This document shows, one piece after another, positions 34,654-44,063 of a stretch of 64,000 nucleotides of DNA (position 1 is the stretch's first letter; each line of letters opens with the position of its first letter). A program made the position numbers and the translations under genes. This stretch comes from Clostridium sp. D53t1_180928_C8 (GTDB lineage Bacteria > Bacillota > Clostridia > Clostridiales > Clostridiaceae): the NCBI RefSeq assembly GCF_015667795.1, contig NZ_JADPEL010000011.1, forward strand, positions 1-64,000, read 5' to 3'. The notes beneath the pieces were generated by a model, which ran no database searches, was not told the DNA's origin, and saw only the letters and a program-made list of their open reading frames with translations.

Positions 34654-37600
34654 CTATTTTCTTTTTCCTAATCTAGCTCCTGAAACAATAATGGATATTG
34701 CAATTCCAATTACTGCAAAAGTTGATATTTTACCCGTTATAGGTAATTTACCACTATTATTAGATATGCTATTATTTAAATTTTTATCTGAATCTGATGT
34801 ATTATTACTATTATTCTCTTTACTAGAAGTATTAATATCTTTTACTACGAGTTTAGATAATTTATCTTGTAAACTTAGTACAGACTCATCAATTTCTTCT
34901 TGAGCCGAATTTCTGTCTTCATTCACTTTTTTAGCATTATTTAATGCTACCACAAAAAGATTCCAACTTTCTTTTGTGTAACTTTCTGAAGATATTTGTG
35001 ATGCTTCCTCAATTATTTTTTTAAGTTCAACTCTAGAAATTTTTTCAAGTTTTTTAATAGCTTCTTTTAAATGAGAAATTGATTTATCAATTAAATCTTG
35101 TGGAGCATCATCATCAACTTTTTCCACTTCTGTCAATGCTAATATCATATTGTTCCAACTTACTGCTGTATAATCATCCTCATTTAACTCTTTTGCTTCT
35201 AAAATAATATTATTTAAATCATTTATAGTACTAAGTTCAAAAGTTGCTTCAAATGAAGAACCATTTGCATTTTTTGTATTAACTATAATATCTATTGCAT
35301 TTTCATTTATACTACTAGCTATTCTTTCATTACTAGATAATAATTTAGCATTAGGTATATTTAATACTAAATGTATATTTTCCAACTCAAAAGTTGGATC
35401 AGAAACTGAAAGTTTAAGTTTGTTACCTTCTTTTTTTATCATTAAAGAAGCCTGATTAAATGATGTAACATTTCCAACCGTTGTCTCTTCATTATTAAAG
35501 AAATTATATCCAATAATATTTAAATCAGTTTGTTCTACTGCATGAACAGAATTACTATTTGCTAATATATTTATTTTAGGATTTTTAGAATACTCATTAG
35601 TCATTTCACTATTAAAATTTGGTAAAATAACATATGAATAACTATCATTATTCGGATTAATCCCATGTTCATATGTTAATGTAGTAAATTGACTTGTCAC
35701 ATTTTCATTAGGGTTTTGCTGTCTAATTTCTCTTAAGTTTGCAGTTCTTAACTCTTTATTTACTGTAACCTTTTTATTTGTCGGAAAATAATATCCAACA
35801 TTTGATTTTGATGAATCAGATGAGTAATTTATCCATTCTAAATCAGCATACTCTTGATTTTCTAAATTAAATATTTCATTAGAAGATTTATTTTTTCCTA
35901 GTAATGTTATATTTTCAGATGGTAAAGACATAACATTATCTATAGTAGTAGTAACCCCTCTTTGAAGATCATCACTTATATTAGATCCTAATACAACAAT
36001 CTCATTATCAAACATAAACCAAGACTTATTTGCATTAGCATTTTTATAAACTACAAAATCCTCTGGTAGTATACCTTCTTGTTTAGCTGCATAAGCGTTA
36101 TCATCACCAAGTTGCATAGCAGAAATACCATAACTATCAATAGTTGTTCCACCTGAATAACTATTAGTTCCCGTCGGGAAATAAACATAATCATTTTGTG
36201 ATACTGATGATGATGTAAAGTTAAGTTCATGATTAGAATTTTCATACCAATTTTTATTATAAAGTTCAGGAATAGTTTTTCTTATTTCATTAGGAGTAGT
36301 TGTACCTGGTAAACGATAAGGATTAATAGTTGCAAAATATTTTGCCCCATATGAATTAGTTTGATCATTACCTGATTTATATAAGTAGAAAGCTCCATCT
36401 CCTTGGAACCAAGGTTTTAAGTTTTCACCACTCATATATTCATATTTTGATATACGACTAGAGCTTCTTGAAATAGCAAACGCATAGCCTTCTCTAATAT
36501 GAACTGTTTTCTCCATAGAATTAAAATCATAATGCTCCGATTCCTGAAGTGCATTTTTAGCAATTATCTTTTCATCATTTATAATAGCATTAAAATCTAT
36601 TATTGACTTAAAAGATAGGAATCCATTTGTAGATATAGAAGTCTTATCATTAATATATTTAATATATGCTTTTAATTTCTCAGCATCATCCTTATCCATT
36701 GCTTCACTTAATTGAGTCATACATTCTATAATTGCAACTGCATCACTATATCCTGTAGTTACTCTAGAAAGACCTCTTCCTTTAACAATCTCCATCATAT
36801 AACCTTCATAAATAACAGGTGAGAATGCCTTATAAATCCACGTACTCATTTTTTCAACTAAACTTTCGTTACTCCATTTAGTACCATTTAATATAGAGAT
36901 AGCTTGCATGCTTCTTTGGAGTAAACCTTTACCATAAGAGCCTGTATATGCAACTCTATGATGTTGTATAAAAGATCCATCTTCATAAAATCCGTCAGTA
37001 ACTCCATTTTGTATATTATTAGGATCAATAGTTTCATAAACAGTCATCATATCTCTAACTGCTTTTTCTATTCTTTTTTCATCATTTATTAATGTACCTT
37101 GAATTATTCTATTAAACGCTATATCAGTTAAATTTGCACCAGTATGAAAACGACTTGTTAAATCTATATCTCCATTTGTATTTCCATCTATTATACCACC
37201 TCTAATATAGTTATCCATCGTAGAAACATATAAATTAATAAGTTCTGGATTAAAAGAATTTATTTCGTCTTCCAAAAGCATTAAAATTTTTGTAATACTT
37301 TGAGACATACCTATTTCCCAATGAAACCAATTTCCATAATACCCATCAGATGTCTTAGAATAATAATTGCTATATAACCAATCTAATCCCTCAATTATTT
37401 TATTTTTTAAATCTTCATTTTTATAATAATTATTGTTGCTAGCAGGGGTGCTATATAATAGAGCTAATTCATATAATTTTGCATAACTACTATTTAAATT
37501 ATTAGCCGTATCTTGATTCTCTAATGAAATTCCTAAAAATAAAGTATCCCCTGATTTAACATAATCACCTAAAGCTGCTTTACCTTTTTTAATTATGTTA

Positions 37601-37854
37601 CTTATTTTAGAGTTTAGTAAGCTATTAGAGTTAATTTCTTCATTACCTATTAAAAAAGCTTTATAATTATTTTTTATAATTGAAAAATCGTTTTCTGAGA
37701 TATATGTATTAGTTACAGAACTAACAATAGCTACATTCTTGGAGTTAAAAACAGATAAGCTTTCTTTAGATAAGTCAATATTTTTTATAGCTGTTGGTAC
37801 TATATAAGTCGCCGATAAGAAAAGAGAAATTCCCGTTATAAATGTATTATTCAT
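34654..37854 (-). CDS. Wall-anchored polysaccharide lyase family 8 (hyaluronate/chondroitin lyase)
   Basis: A 1066-residue surface protein. After an N-terminal signal (1-25) comes the PL8 alpha/alpha toroid (about 60-400) with aromatic patch NWFHWEIG (175-182), Asn241 in FHTGANLTD, His298 and Tyr307 in IQHHRVAYTGSYG; the His-to-Tyr spacing of nine equals His399/Tyr408 of pneumococcal hyaluronate lyase, so the catalytic set is complete. Beta-sandwich domains follow (about 430-860), then two FIVAR repeats (about 865-1000), an Asn/Ser linker and LPITG (1037-1041) with membrane helix and basic tail. It cleaves hyaluronan or chondroitin by beta-elimination at the cell surface, feeding the PTS encoded upstream. 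ATG follows AGAGGTGATAT. Confidence 0.93.
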   Translation of the reverse strand: MNNTFITGISLFLSATYIVPTAIKNIDLSKESLSVFNSKNVAIVSSVTNTYISENDFSIIKNNYKAFLIGNEEINSNSLLNSKISNIIKKGKAALGDYVKSGDTLFLGISLENQDTANNLNSSYAKLYELALLYSTPASNNNYYKNEDLKNKIIEGLDWLYSNYYSKTSDGYYGNWFHWEIGMSQSITKILMLLEDEINSFNPELINLYVSTMDNYIRGGIIDGNTNGDIDLTSRFHTGANLTDIAFNRIIQGTLINDEKRIEKAVRDMMTVYETIDPNNIQNGVTDGFYEDGSFIQHHRVAYTGSYGKGLLQRSMQAISILNGTKWSNESLVEKMSTWIYKAFSPVIYEGYMMEIVKGRGLSRVTTGYSDAVAIIECMTQLSEAMDKDDAEKLKAYIKYINDKTSISTNGFLSFKSIIDFNAIINDEKIIAKNALQESEHYDFNSMEKTVHIREGYAFAISRSSSRISKYEYMSGENLKPWFQGDGAFYLYKSGNDQTNSYGAKYFATINPYRLPGTTTPNEIRKTIPELYNKNWYENSNHELNFTSSSVSQNDYVYFPTGTNSYSGGTTIDSYGISAMQLGDDNAYAAKQEGILPEDFVVYKNANANKSWFMFDNEIVVLGSNISDDLQRGVTTTIDNVMSLPSENITLLGKNKSSNEIFNLENQEYADLEWINYSSDSSKSNVGYYFPTNKKVTVNKELRTANLREIRQQNPNENVTSQFTTLTYEHGINPNNDSYSYVILPNFNSEMTNEYSKNPKINILANSNSVHAVEQTDLNIIGYNFFNNEETTVGNVTSFNQASLMIKKEGNKLKLSVSDPTFELENIHLVLNIPNAKLLSSNERIASSINENAIDIIVNTKNANGSSFEATFELSTINDLNNIILEAKELNEDDYTAVSWNNMILALTEVEKVDDDAPQDLIDKSISHLKEAIKKLEKISRVELKKIIEEASQISSESYTKESWNLFVVALNNAKKVNEDRNSAQEEIDESVLSLQDKLSKLVVKDINTSSKENNSNNTSDSDKNLNNSISNNSGKLPITGKISTFAVIGIAISIIVSGARLGKRK

Positions 37855-37915
37855 AATATATCACCTCTTATAAAATTTAATTAACCTTAACAATATAAAA
37901 CATTTGAATAAATTT

Positions 37916-37978
37916 AAAAAAGAAAGTATATTTTTTAGAAATTCTAATTTCAAATCCAAATTTATATACTTTCTTTTA
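37916..37978 (-). terminator. Terminator after the heparinase-family gene
   Basis: AAAAGAAAGTATAT and ATATACTTTCTTTT are complementary across a roughly 32-nt loop, with T-rich sequence after the second arm on the minus strand. It lies between the operon and the PL8 gene, so PL8 may depend on read-through or its own promoter. Confidence 0.65.
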
Positions 37979-37996
37979 CTACTAATTAAAGTATTT

Positions 37997-39976
37997 TTAT
38001 AAAAGCTTAATTCGCTTATTATCATTATTAAAAACAGTTAACTTTCCAAATATGCCATGTCCATTTTCACTATAATAAATCTTATCACCTTTAAAAGTAT
38101 CAAATGCACAATAAAACACTGAGAATTTTTCGCAACTCTTTAAACTTTTAACTTCAAATCCAATCATCTTATCTTTTTCGGCTTGTTCACATTTACCATT
38201 TTGATAAACATATAAAGGCTTAATAGTAACAGTATTCTTTTCATAAAACGCTTCTACCTTAACACCTCTATCTATAAAAGAAGAAGAAGATACTAGTTTA
38301 TCGTTGTTGCATAACTGATTATACTTTATTGAAAAAACACTTTTTGAATTAATAAATTTATCTTCTATTAAAGAATCTACTACAAAGCTCATATTTTCAG
38401 ACTCAATAACTGCTTTTTCACCTACTTGATTGCATTTTATCGTTGGATGAAGATTATATATTGAACGCCACTTATGTTCACCTGGATAATCAATTGCTGT
38501 AAACACTATTACAACATTCATTTTATTATCTATAAAAACAGCTCTTCTTATTGTATATAAATTCTTTTCTAAACTTTCAGCATTTTCTATAATATTAGCC
38601 TTACCAGACCATATACTTTCTAGTGCTATAAAATTACCTTTTTGATTATAAGTATTTCCTATTGGATCTTGAACTTCATCATATGAAGAATCTCCAGTAA
38701 TTTTGAAATCTTCTTTATTATCAACATCAACAGTGTTATGCATCCATTGTTTCTTTAACGCTATCCTTAGTGGAGAGTTATGTTGATAAATAAATCTACC
38801 TGGATCTGCTATAATGTCTTGCCTATTTAAATTAATAGTTACACTTCCTAGGGAAGCATGTCCATGAGCACTTCCATGTCTACCATTAAATAATGTTATT
38901 AAGTGATTTTCATCCTTATATGCTAAAAATCCACTATCTAGTTGTTTGAAGCATCCATTAACTGGTTCACTTTTAAAATTACTATACTTATCTACATACA
39001 TACTTCCAACAAACAATATTCCTTTTTCATTTTTTGAAGGTGTCTCAGCTGCTAGTCCAAGACATCTATATATACTATATATATATGAAAAATCAACATT
39101 ATCACTGTCATGTAAAGATATAAGTTCTTCATTATAATTGACATAAAATTGTGATGCTTCAACTAAAGGCTTTAACTTTTCTCTAATATTTATTGGTAAG
39201 TTATAATTTGTATATTCAGCGTGCATCATAACATATGCAGTACTTAAAATAACTTCATGGTGGTACATAGGACTTTGCTCCCACTGTATACCATCTTGAT
39301 AAAACTGAATATCAAGCTGATTTTCTAACAAGTCCCATGCCCATTTTTTATGCTGATCATCTACAAGTTCAGGAAAGAAAATAGATACTGAAAGTACACC
39401 TGTAATAAGTAAAACTCCCCAGTTACTTAATAATTGTTTTGGTCTATAAGCTTTATATAAATATTCAAGATGTATTTTTAGTGATTTTTCTAACACCTCT
39501 ATTTCTTCTTCTGTTAAATGTAAATCACGTCCTAAATATACAAGACTTCTCATCCAATTTGATAATCTTATACCTGTATCAAGATTACGCCATGAATTTT
39601 GATTATAATCTGAAGGAACTCCATTATACTTAATGAAACTAAAAATATATTCTTTCCATTTCTCTATATATTTTTTATCTCCAGTAAGACGATAAGAAAT
39701 TGCTAAATCAATCATAAATCCATTACGATTAAGCATAAATACCCATTCTGGATCTAGATTAGCACTTTTATTCCATTCCACTCCATCAAAAGTATAAGGA
39801 ATAGAAGTAGACTCCATATCCATGGGATCATTATAAATTATTATGTTTCTACAAAGTAAATCACCTTGAAGTCTTGCTCTTTTTATTTCCTTTTTACAAT
39901 TTTCTTTAATTAAGCTTTCCCAATTATTTGTCAGAAAGTTATCACTATATGAATTTAATAAATCAAAAGTTATCAT
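37997..39976 (-). CDS. Heparinase II/III-family polysaccharide lyase (cytosolic)
   Basis: A 659-residue protein without signal peptide. The N-terminal alpha-helical half (about 1-330) contains NSWRNLDTGIRLSNW, the motif of the heparinase II/III (PL12/PL33-like) toroid; the C-terminal beta half (about 350-655) has HGSAHGHASLGSVTI and IADPGRFIY. It is encoded at the end of the PTS operon, 8 nt after yajC. A cytosolic lyase is unexpected for polymer degradation, so it more likely acts on imported, perhaps sulfated or reduced oligosaccharides. Exact specificity is unknown. The start has only a weak ribosome binding site inside the yajC end. Confidence 0.87.
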   Translation of the reverse strand: MITFDLLNSYSDNFLTNNWESLIKENCKKEIKRARLQGDLLCRNIIIYNDPMDMESTSIPYTFDGVEWNKSANLDPEWVFMLNRNGFMIDLAISYRLTGDKKYIEKWKEYIFSFIKYNGVPSDYNQNSWRNLDTGIRLSNWMRSLVYLGRDLHLTEEEIEVLEKSLKIHLEYLYKAYRPKQLLSNWGVLLITGVLSVSIFFPELVDDQHKKWAWDLLENQLDIQFYQDGIQWEQSPMYHHEVILSTAYVMMHAEYTNYNLPINIREKLKPLVEASQFYVNYNEELISLHDSDNVDFSYIYSIYRCLGLAAETPSKNEKGILFVGSMYVDKYSNFKSEPVNGCFKQLDSGFLAYKDENHLITLFNGRHGSAHGHASLGSVTINLNRQDIIADPGRFIYQHNSPLRIALKKQWMHNTVDVDNKEDFKITGDSSYDEVQDPIGNTYNQKGNFIALESIWSGKANIIENAESLEKNLYTIRRAVFIDNKMNVVIVFTAIDYPGEHKWRSIYNLHPTIKCNQVGEKAVIESENMSFVVDSLIEDKFINSKSVFSIKYNQLCNNDKLVSSSSFIDRGVKVEAFYEKNTVTIKPLYVYQNGKCEQAEKDKMIGFEVKSLKSCEKFSVFYCAFDTFKGDKIYYSENGHGIFGKLTVFNNDNKRIKLL

Positions 39977-39984
39977 AATTTACA

Positions 39985-40254
39985 TCAACTTCTTCCTATA
40001 ATACTTGCTGGAAGGACTTTTATTATAATCCTTTCACTTATTTCAATAGAGTAACTTTCTTCAGTTTTTTCCTTCAAAACCCCTAAAATACCTGAGCTTA
40101 ATACTACTTTATCTCCACTTTTAAGATTGTTAAGAAATTTTAAATGTTTCTCATTATTATCTTTAACTCCCTTATACCTAATAAATGGAGCTATGATAAC
40201 ATAACATATACCTATTATAATTAATGCTAATAAAACTATATTTTTAGTATCCAT
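39985..40254 (-). CDS. YajC-family small membrane protein in the PTS operon
   Basis: An 89-residue protein: one N-terminal membrane helix (about 5-25) followed by a basic YajC domain with LKSGDKVVLSSGILGVLKE, the family hallmark. Canonical YajC binds SecDF, but yajC paralogues also occur inside glycosaminoglycan PTS operons of streptococci, where their role is unknown. Here it sits between IIA and the heparinase-family gene, one base after IIA, so the association with this PTS is clear. It may assist membrane insertion or exchange of the IIC/IID subunits. Confidence 0.85.
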   Translation of the reverse strand: MDTKNIVLLALIIIGICYVIIAPFIRYKGVKDNNEKHLKFLNNLKSGDKVVLSSGILGVLKEKTEESYSIEISERIIIKVLPASIIGRS

Positions 40255-40255
40255 T

Positions 40256-40666
40256 TTATAACATCCTATTAGATAATAATGTCATAGATTCCTTACTATC
40301 ATTAATTGATGCTTCTATCATTGATTGAATCTCTTCATCTTCAACTTCACCAAGACAACACTTCATTGCTATATCAACAACTAAAGCAAGGTTAATTCCT
40401 GAAATAATATATTGGTTCATTTTTCCTGATTCTAAAATTAGGCGAGCTGCTATTTGGTGTGGAGCTCCACCTGTTAGGTCAGCAAGAACTATAACCTTTT
40501 CATTACTATTTAATAATTCTTTCAATTTATTTTCTAATCCTTCATGTGTTTCATTTTCATCTAAATCAAACCCACAAATATTTTCATTTTTTCCTACTAA
40601 TAAAGACACTGATGATAAAACTCCACTTGGAAAATTACCATGTCCCACAACTACTAATTTATACAT
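40256..40666 (-). CDS. PTS mannose-family IIA component
   Basis: A 136-residue EIIA of the mannose (fructose-mannitol-independent) superfamily. The phospho-acceptor is His9 in VVVGHGNFPSG, and VLADLTGGAPHQIAARL near residues 64-80 is the conserved second motif. It accepts phosphate from HPr and passes it to IIB. It is a free-standing subunit in the IIB-IIC-IID-IIA order. ATG follows AGGAGGAG. Overall the PTS is the Aga/Gly type that imports unsaturated hyaluronan/chondroitin disaccharides in streptococci. Confidence 0.92.
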   Translation of the reverse strand: MYKLVVVGHGNFPSGVLSSVSLLVGKNENICGFDLDENETHEGLENKLKELLNSNEKVIVLADLTGGAPHQIAARLILESGKMNQYIISGINLALVVDIAMKCCLGEVEDEEIQSMIEASINDSKESMTLLSNRML

Positions 40667-40678
40667 CTATAACTCCTC

Positions 40679-41494
40679 CTATACAAGAATACCAAAATAT
40701 GAAAGCCCTATACCTAATACAAACAATAAAGCTAATAACTTATATGTTGACCAGTTATATTTCTTTACTAATGTGAATACTATTATAGTTATAACAGCAG
40801 GCAACATATTTGGAAGTATCTTATCTAAAATTGCTTGAATAGAAACTATTTGCTGTTCTCCTGATGCAAGATTAGTAACATGTTGAATGCCTATCTTTGC
40901 CTTTACAAAACTAACCGCTAATGCAGAAATTACTGTAACACCTACTATGTTTGCTGCATGGGAAATTTGACCAATTTTTTCACTTAAAGTATCTATTACG
41001 CTAGTTCCTAGCTTATAACCTAAGAAACCCATTCCTAATTTAATAGCTAACATTGATAATATCATACATATCCAGAAAGCCATTGGAGCAAAAGATAAAC
41101 CATCCATTGCTAATCCTGCAAAAATAGTTGAGAATAATGGAGCTAAACCAAATTGCGCAATTGAATCTCCTATTCCTGCTAACGGTCCCATTAATGCCAT
41201 TTTTATACTACGTGAATTTTCTATGTCTTCTCCATGATCATACATTGCAATATGCATACTAGTCTCAAATGGTAAAACATGAGGATTTGTATTATAAAAT
41301 TCAATATTTGCAGTAGCAACTTCTTTTAACTTTTCTGGCTCATCTTTATAAATTTTTCTTAGAGCTGGTAATATTACATATAAATAACCTGTTCCTTGAT
41401 ATGAATTATAGTTAAATCCATTTTGTAAAAAATAACTTCTTAATGTTGTCTTTAAATAATCATTTTTTGTTAATTTAGCTTTTCTAGATTCCAT
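40679..41494 (-). CDS. PTS mannose-family IID component
   Basis: A 271-residue membrane subunit. Recognisable IID motifs include LRSYFLQNGFNYNSYQGTGY near the N-terminus and ALMGPLAGIGDSIAQ in the middle, with a hydrophobic C-terminus. The ATG at 41494 is chosen because GAGGAGG lies eight bases upstream; the longer frame would lack a site and add an unusual hydrophobic stretch. It overlaps the IIC end by 11 nt, so the two are translationally coupled. Together IIC and IID form the membrane channel for disaccharide uptake. Confidence 0.92.
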   Translation of the reverse strand: MESRKAKLTKNDYLKTTLRSYFLQNGFNYNSYQGTGYLYVILPALRKIYKDEPEKLKEVATANIEFYNTNPHVLPFETSMHIAMYDHGEDIENSRSIKMALMGPLAGIGDSIAQFGLAPLFSTIFAGLAMDGLSFAPMAFWICMILSMLAIKLGMGFLGYKLGTSVIDTLSEKIGQISHAANIVGVTVISALAVSFVKAKIGIQHVTNLASGEQQIVSIQAILDKILPNMLPAVITIIVFTLVKKYNWSTYKLLALLFVLGIGLSYFGILV

Positions 41495-42293
41495 TTGAAA
41501 AATCCTCCTCGCCCATAGCATTAATAGAATTAGCACTCATTACTACAGTTTGTGCCTGTTTAGAATGTAAGTTGTACATAATTAAAGCAAATACTGCTCC
41601 AACTAATGCTACAGCCATAGTTGGTAATCCTAAATATGATACACAAATATATCCTAATAAAACATATGGTAATAATTCCTTTTTAATCATAACTGACATT
41701 ATCATTGCAAATCCAATTGCAGGAATAAGTCCTCCAGCTACTGAAAATCCGCTTATTAACCATTTTGGTAATAAGTTAACAAATCCTTGTAATGCTGGTA
41801 AACTAATAGCTGATGCAATACCTATAATAAATCCAACTACTAAAAATGCAATGAAAGTACTATTGGCAATAAAACTAAACTTTTCATATTTTCCTTCTTT
41901 TATTAACCTCTTAGCATTATCTGTTGTACCTGATAATGCAGTATAAATTGCAGTTGTAACTAATTGAAATAAAACAGCAAATGGTAATGATAATGATAAA
42001 GCAGATTCAGGAGTAACACCTTGATTTTTCATAGTAATAGCCATAATTGTTCCGACTATTCCAGGCCCTAATTGATTTGGTGGAACTGTACCACCTGCAC
42101 CAACACCAAATCCCATAAATGCTAGTTCAGCTAAAGCACCAAAAGTTAATGCTGTAGGAATATCCCCTAATACAAGACCTATGAAAAATGACATAACAAT
42201 TGAACGATTTGTATAAATACCTAATAATTGCCCCGCATAACAAAGTGCAGTAATTAAGCCTATTAAGATTACTTGAGTTATTGATATATTCAT
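41484..42293 (-). CDS. PTS mannose-family IIC component
   Basis: A 269-residue integral membrane protein of the AgaC/ManY type with about nine hydrophobic segments. Conserved motifs are GLVLGDIPTALTFGALAELAFMG near residues 38-60 and GAGGTVPPNQ. It forms the sugar-translocating channel together with IID. It lies 10 nt downstream of IIB in the operon. ATG follows AGGAGGATAAAT. Confidence 0.93.
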   Translation of the reverse strand: MNISITQVILIGLITALCYAGQLLGIYTNRSIVMSFFIGLVLGDIPTALTFGALAELAFMGFGVGAGGTVPPNQLGPGIVGTIMAITMKNQGVTPESALSLSLPFAVLFQLVTTAIYTALSGTTDNAKRLIKEGKYEKFSFIANSTFIAFLVVGFIIGIASAISLPALQGFVNLLPKWLISGFSVAGGLIPAIGFAMIMSVMIKKELLPYVLLGYICVSYLGLPTMAVALVGAVFALIMYNLHSKQAQTVVMSANSINAMGEEDFSNGI

Positions 42294-42303
42294 ATTTATC
42301 CTC

Positions 42304-42804
42304 CTATTTTAAAGCCTTATTTAAAGCATCTATTGATTGAACCCCATCATTTGATACTGGTGAAGTTTTAGTATTAAATTTCACATTATATTTATCTCTT
42401 AATATACGTAAAGCTTCTTTATCTTCTTCCCCAAGATAGATAAATTGAGAAATTTTTTCTTTTCCATCAGCAGCATGAATATTACCTATATTTAACTCTT
42501 CTATAGGAAATCCACCTTCTGCTAATTTAAGTGCATCTTGACATGATTTTACAACTGTAAATATAGTTTGATGCGGAGCTGCTTTCCAAATTACTTCACT
42601 TGTTCTCTCTATTGTCCAAAAACGAACTCCAACCTCTTTAGATACAATAGACTTCATTAAAGTTTGTTGAATATTATCTGTTGAAACCTTATCATTTGCA
42701 ACTATTACTAAATTAGCTCCTAAACTCTTAACCCATAATTGACCTTGTCCATGCATTAACCTTTCATCAATACGAACCATTTTAATATTCGGCTTATTAT
42801 CCAT
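42304..42804 (-). CDS. PTS mannose-family IIB component
   Basis: A 166-residue cytosolic subunit. The phospho-His is His18 in MVRIDERLMHGQGQLWV, the classic IIB-Man motif. It receives phosphate from IIA and phosphorylates the incoming sugar at the IIC/IID channel. The N-terminus has an extra eight residues before the motif. It lies 44 nt after the GH88 gene. ATG follows TGGAGGATAATT. Confidence 0.94.
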   Translation of the reverse strand: MDNKPNIKMVRIDERLMHGQGQLWVKSLGANLVIVANDKVSTDNIQQTLMKSIVSKEVGVRFWTIERTSEVIWKAAPHQTIFTVVKSCQDALKLAEGGFPIEELNIGNIHAADGKEKISQFIYLGEEDKEALRILRDKYNVKFNTKTSPVSNDGVQSIDALNKALK

Positions 42805-42848
42805 AATTATCCTCCATTTATTAAGTAATATTTTTATACTTTATTTTT

Positions 42849-44036
42849 TTACCAATACATTTCCCAGTCTTTGTAAAATCTAATTAAAGCCTCCATATAA
42901 TAATAGTCTCCCCAAATATTACCTTCATTTACTCCCTTACCAGAATGCCAAGAATATACTCCATGATTTATAAGAGCTGTAACTCCATCTGTTAATTCAT
43001 CTGTGTAATTCTTGATTAAGCTTCCCAACATAGCATGTTGAACATATCTATAAATATTCTTCATTTCATTAGTTTCTGGTAAGAACTTATCCATTAAATT
43101 CAAACCACAAACTGCTATTGCTACTGAAGATGAATCCCTTGATTGTCCTGATCCATCACTAAAAATTAAATCCCAATAGCATACAAAATCTTCTGGTAAT
43201 CTATTTATAAAATAATTTGCTACTGCTTCAAATATATATATATTTTCTTCATTCATATCATGGAAATAGTTTAATGCAATTCCATATATTATCCAAGCTT
43301 GACCTCTTGCCCAACTTGAATCATCTGAATACCCTTGTCTAGTTTTTCCTCCAACAGGTTTTCCTGTCTCTGGATCAAAATAGAAAGTATGATATGCGGA
43401 AGCATTATCTCTAACTGCATTTGCAATAGTTGTTTTAAAATGCTTTTTAGCAATTTCTTTATATTTTTCATCTCCAGTTACTTCTGTTGTCCAATATAAT
43501 AACGGAATATTTAAAAGACAATCTACAATTAATCTATAGTTTTCTGGAGCTCCTAACTCTCCCCATGCTTGAATAAACTCTCCTTTTTCTTGATAACGTT
43601 TAATCAAAGCATCTGCAGCCATAATCGCTGCATCATAAGCCATTTTATTACCAGTTAGCTTATAAGCACTTACACACGAAGGAATATAAAGGAACCCTAA
43701 ATCATGATGTGCAACTTCAATATTATTTAGTATTCTGTTATAAAATGATTCAACATTTTTCTCTGCTAATTCCTTGTATTTATTATCCTTTGTATATTCA
43801 TATGCCAACCATAGAATTCCTGTCCAAAATCCATTGGTCCATTCAGTATTATCCATAATACCGTAAGCGTTATCCTTAGTAGCTGGAGTAGGAAAATTTT
43901 CTCCTAATATTTCAATATTTTTATCTATTTTTTTTATACATTCATTTAATGCTTTTTCAATTGTTTCTTTTGTTAAGAAACCATTATTTAAATAACGTTC
44001 ACTACTAAGCAACTGTTCTTTTTTGATTCTACTCAT
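42849..44036 (-). CDS. ugl: Unsaturated glucuronyl hydrolase (GH88)
   Basis: A 395-residue enzyme of glycoside hydrolase family 88. The two catalytic-site acids match Bacillus UGL Asp88 and Asp149: Asp112 in AHHDLGFLYIPS and Asp172 in RLIVDCLLNIPLL. Further landmarks are WTNGFWTGILWLAYEY and DDSSWARGQAW. It hydrolyses the 4,5-unsaturated uronic acid from lyase-produced disaccharides in the cytoplasm, giving a keto-deoxy uronate and an amino sugar. It is the first enzymatic gene after the GntR regulator, which is 27 nt upstream. Start after AAGGAGTTAAAT. Confidence 0.95.
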   Translation of the reverse strand: MSRIKKEQLLSSERYLNNGFLTKETIEKALNECIKKIDKNIEILGENFPTPATKDNAYGIMDNTEWTNGFWTGILWLAYEYTKDNKYKELAEKNVESFYNRILNNIEVAHHDLGFLYIPSCVSAYKLTGNKMAYDAAIMAADALIKRYQEKGEFIQAWGELGAPENYRLIVDCLLNIPLLYWTTEVTGDEKYKEIAKKHFKTTIANAVRDNASAYHTFYFDPETGKPVGGKTRQGYSDDSSWARGQAWIIYGIALNYFHDMNEENIYIFEAVANYFINRLPEDFVCYWDLIFSDGSGQSRDSSSVAIAVCGLNLMDKFLPETNEMKNIYRYVQHAMLGSLIKNYTDELTDGVTALINHGVYSWHSGKGVNEGNIWGDYYYMEALIRFYKDWEMYW

Positions 44037-44063
44037 ATTTAACTCCTTAATGTTAATTTAAAA

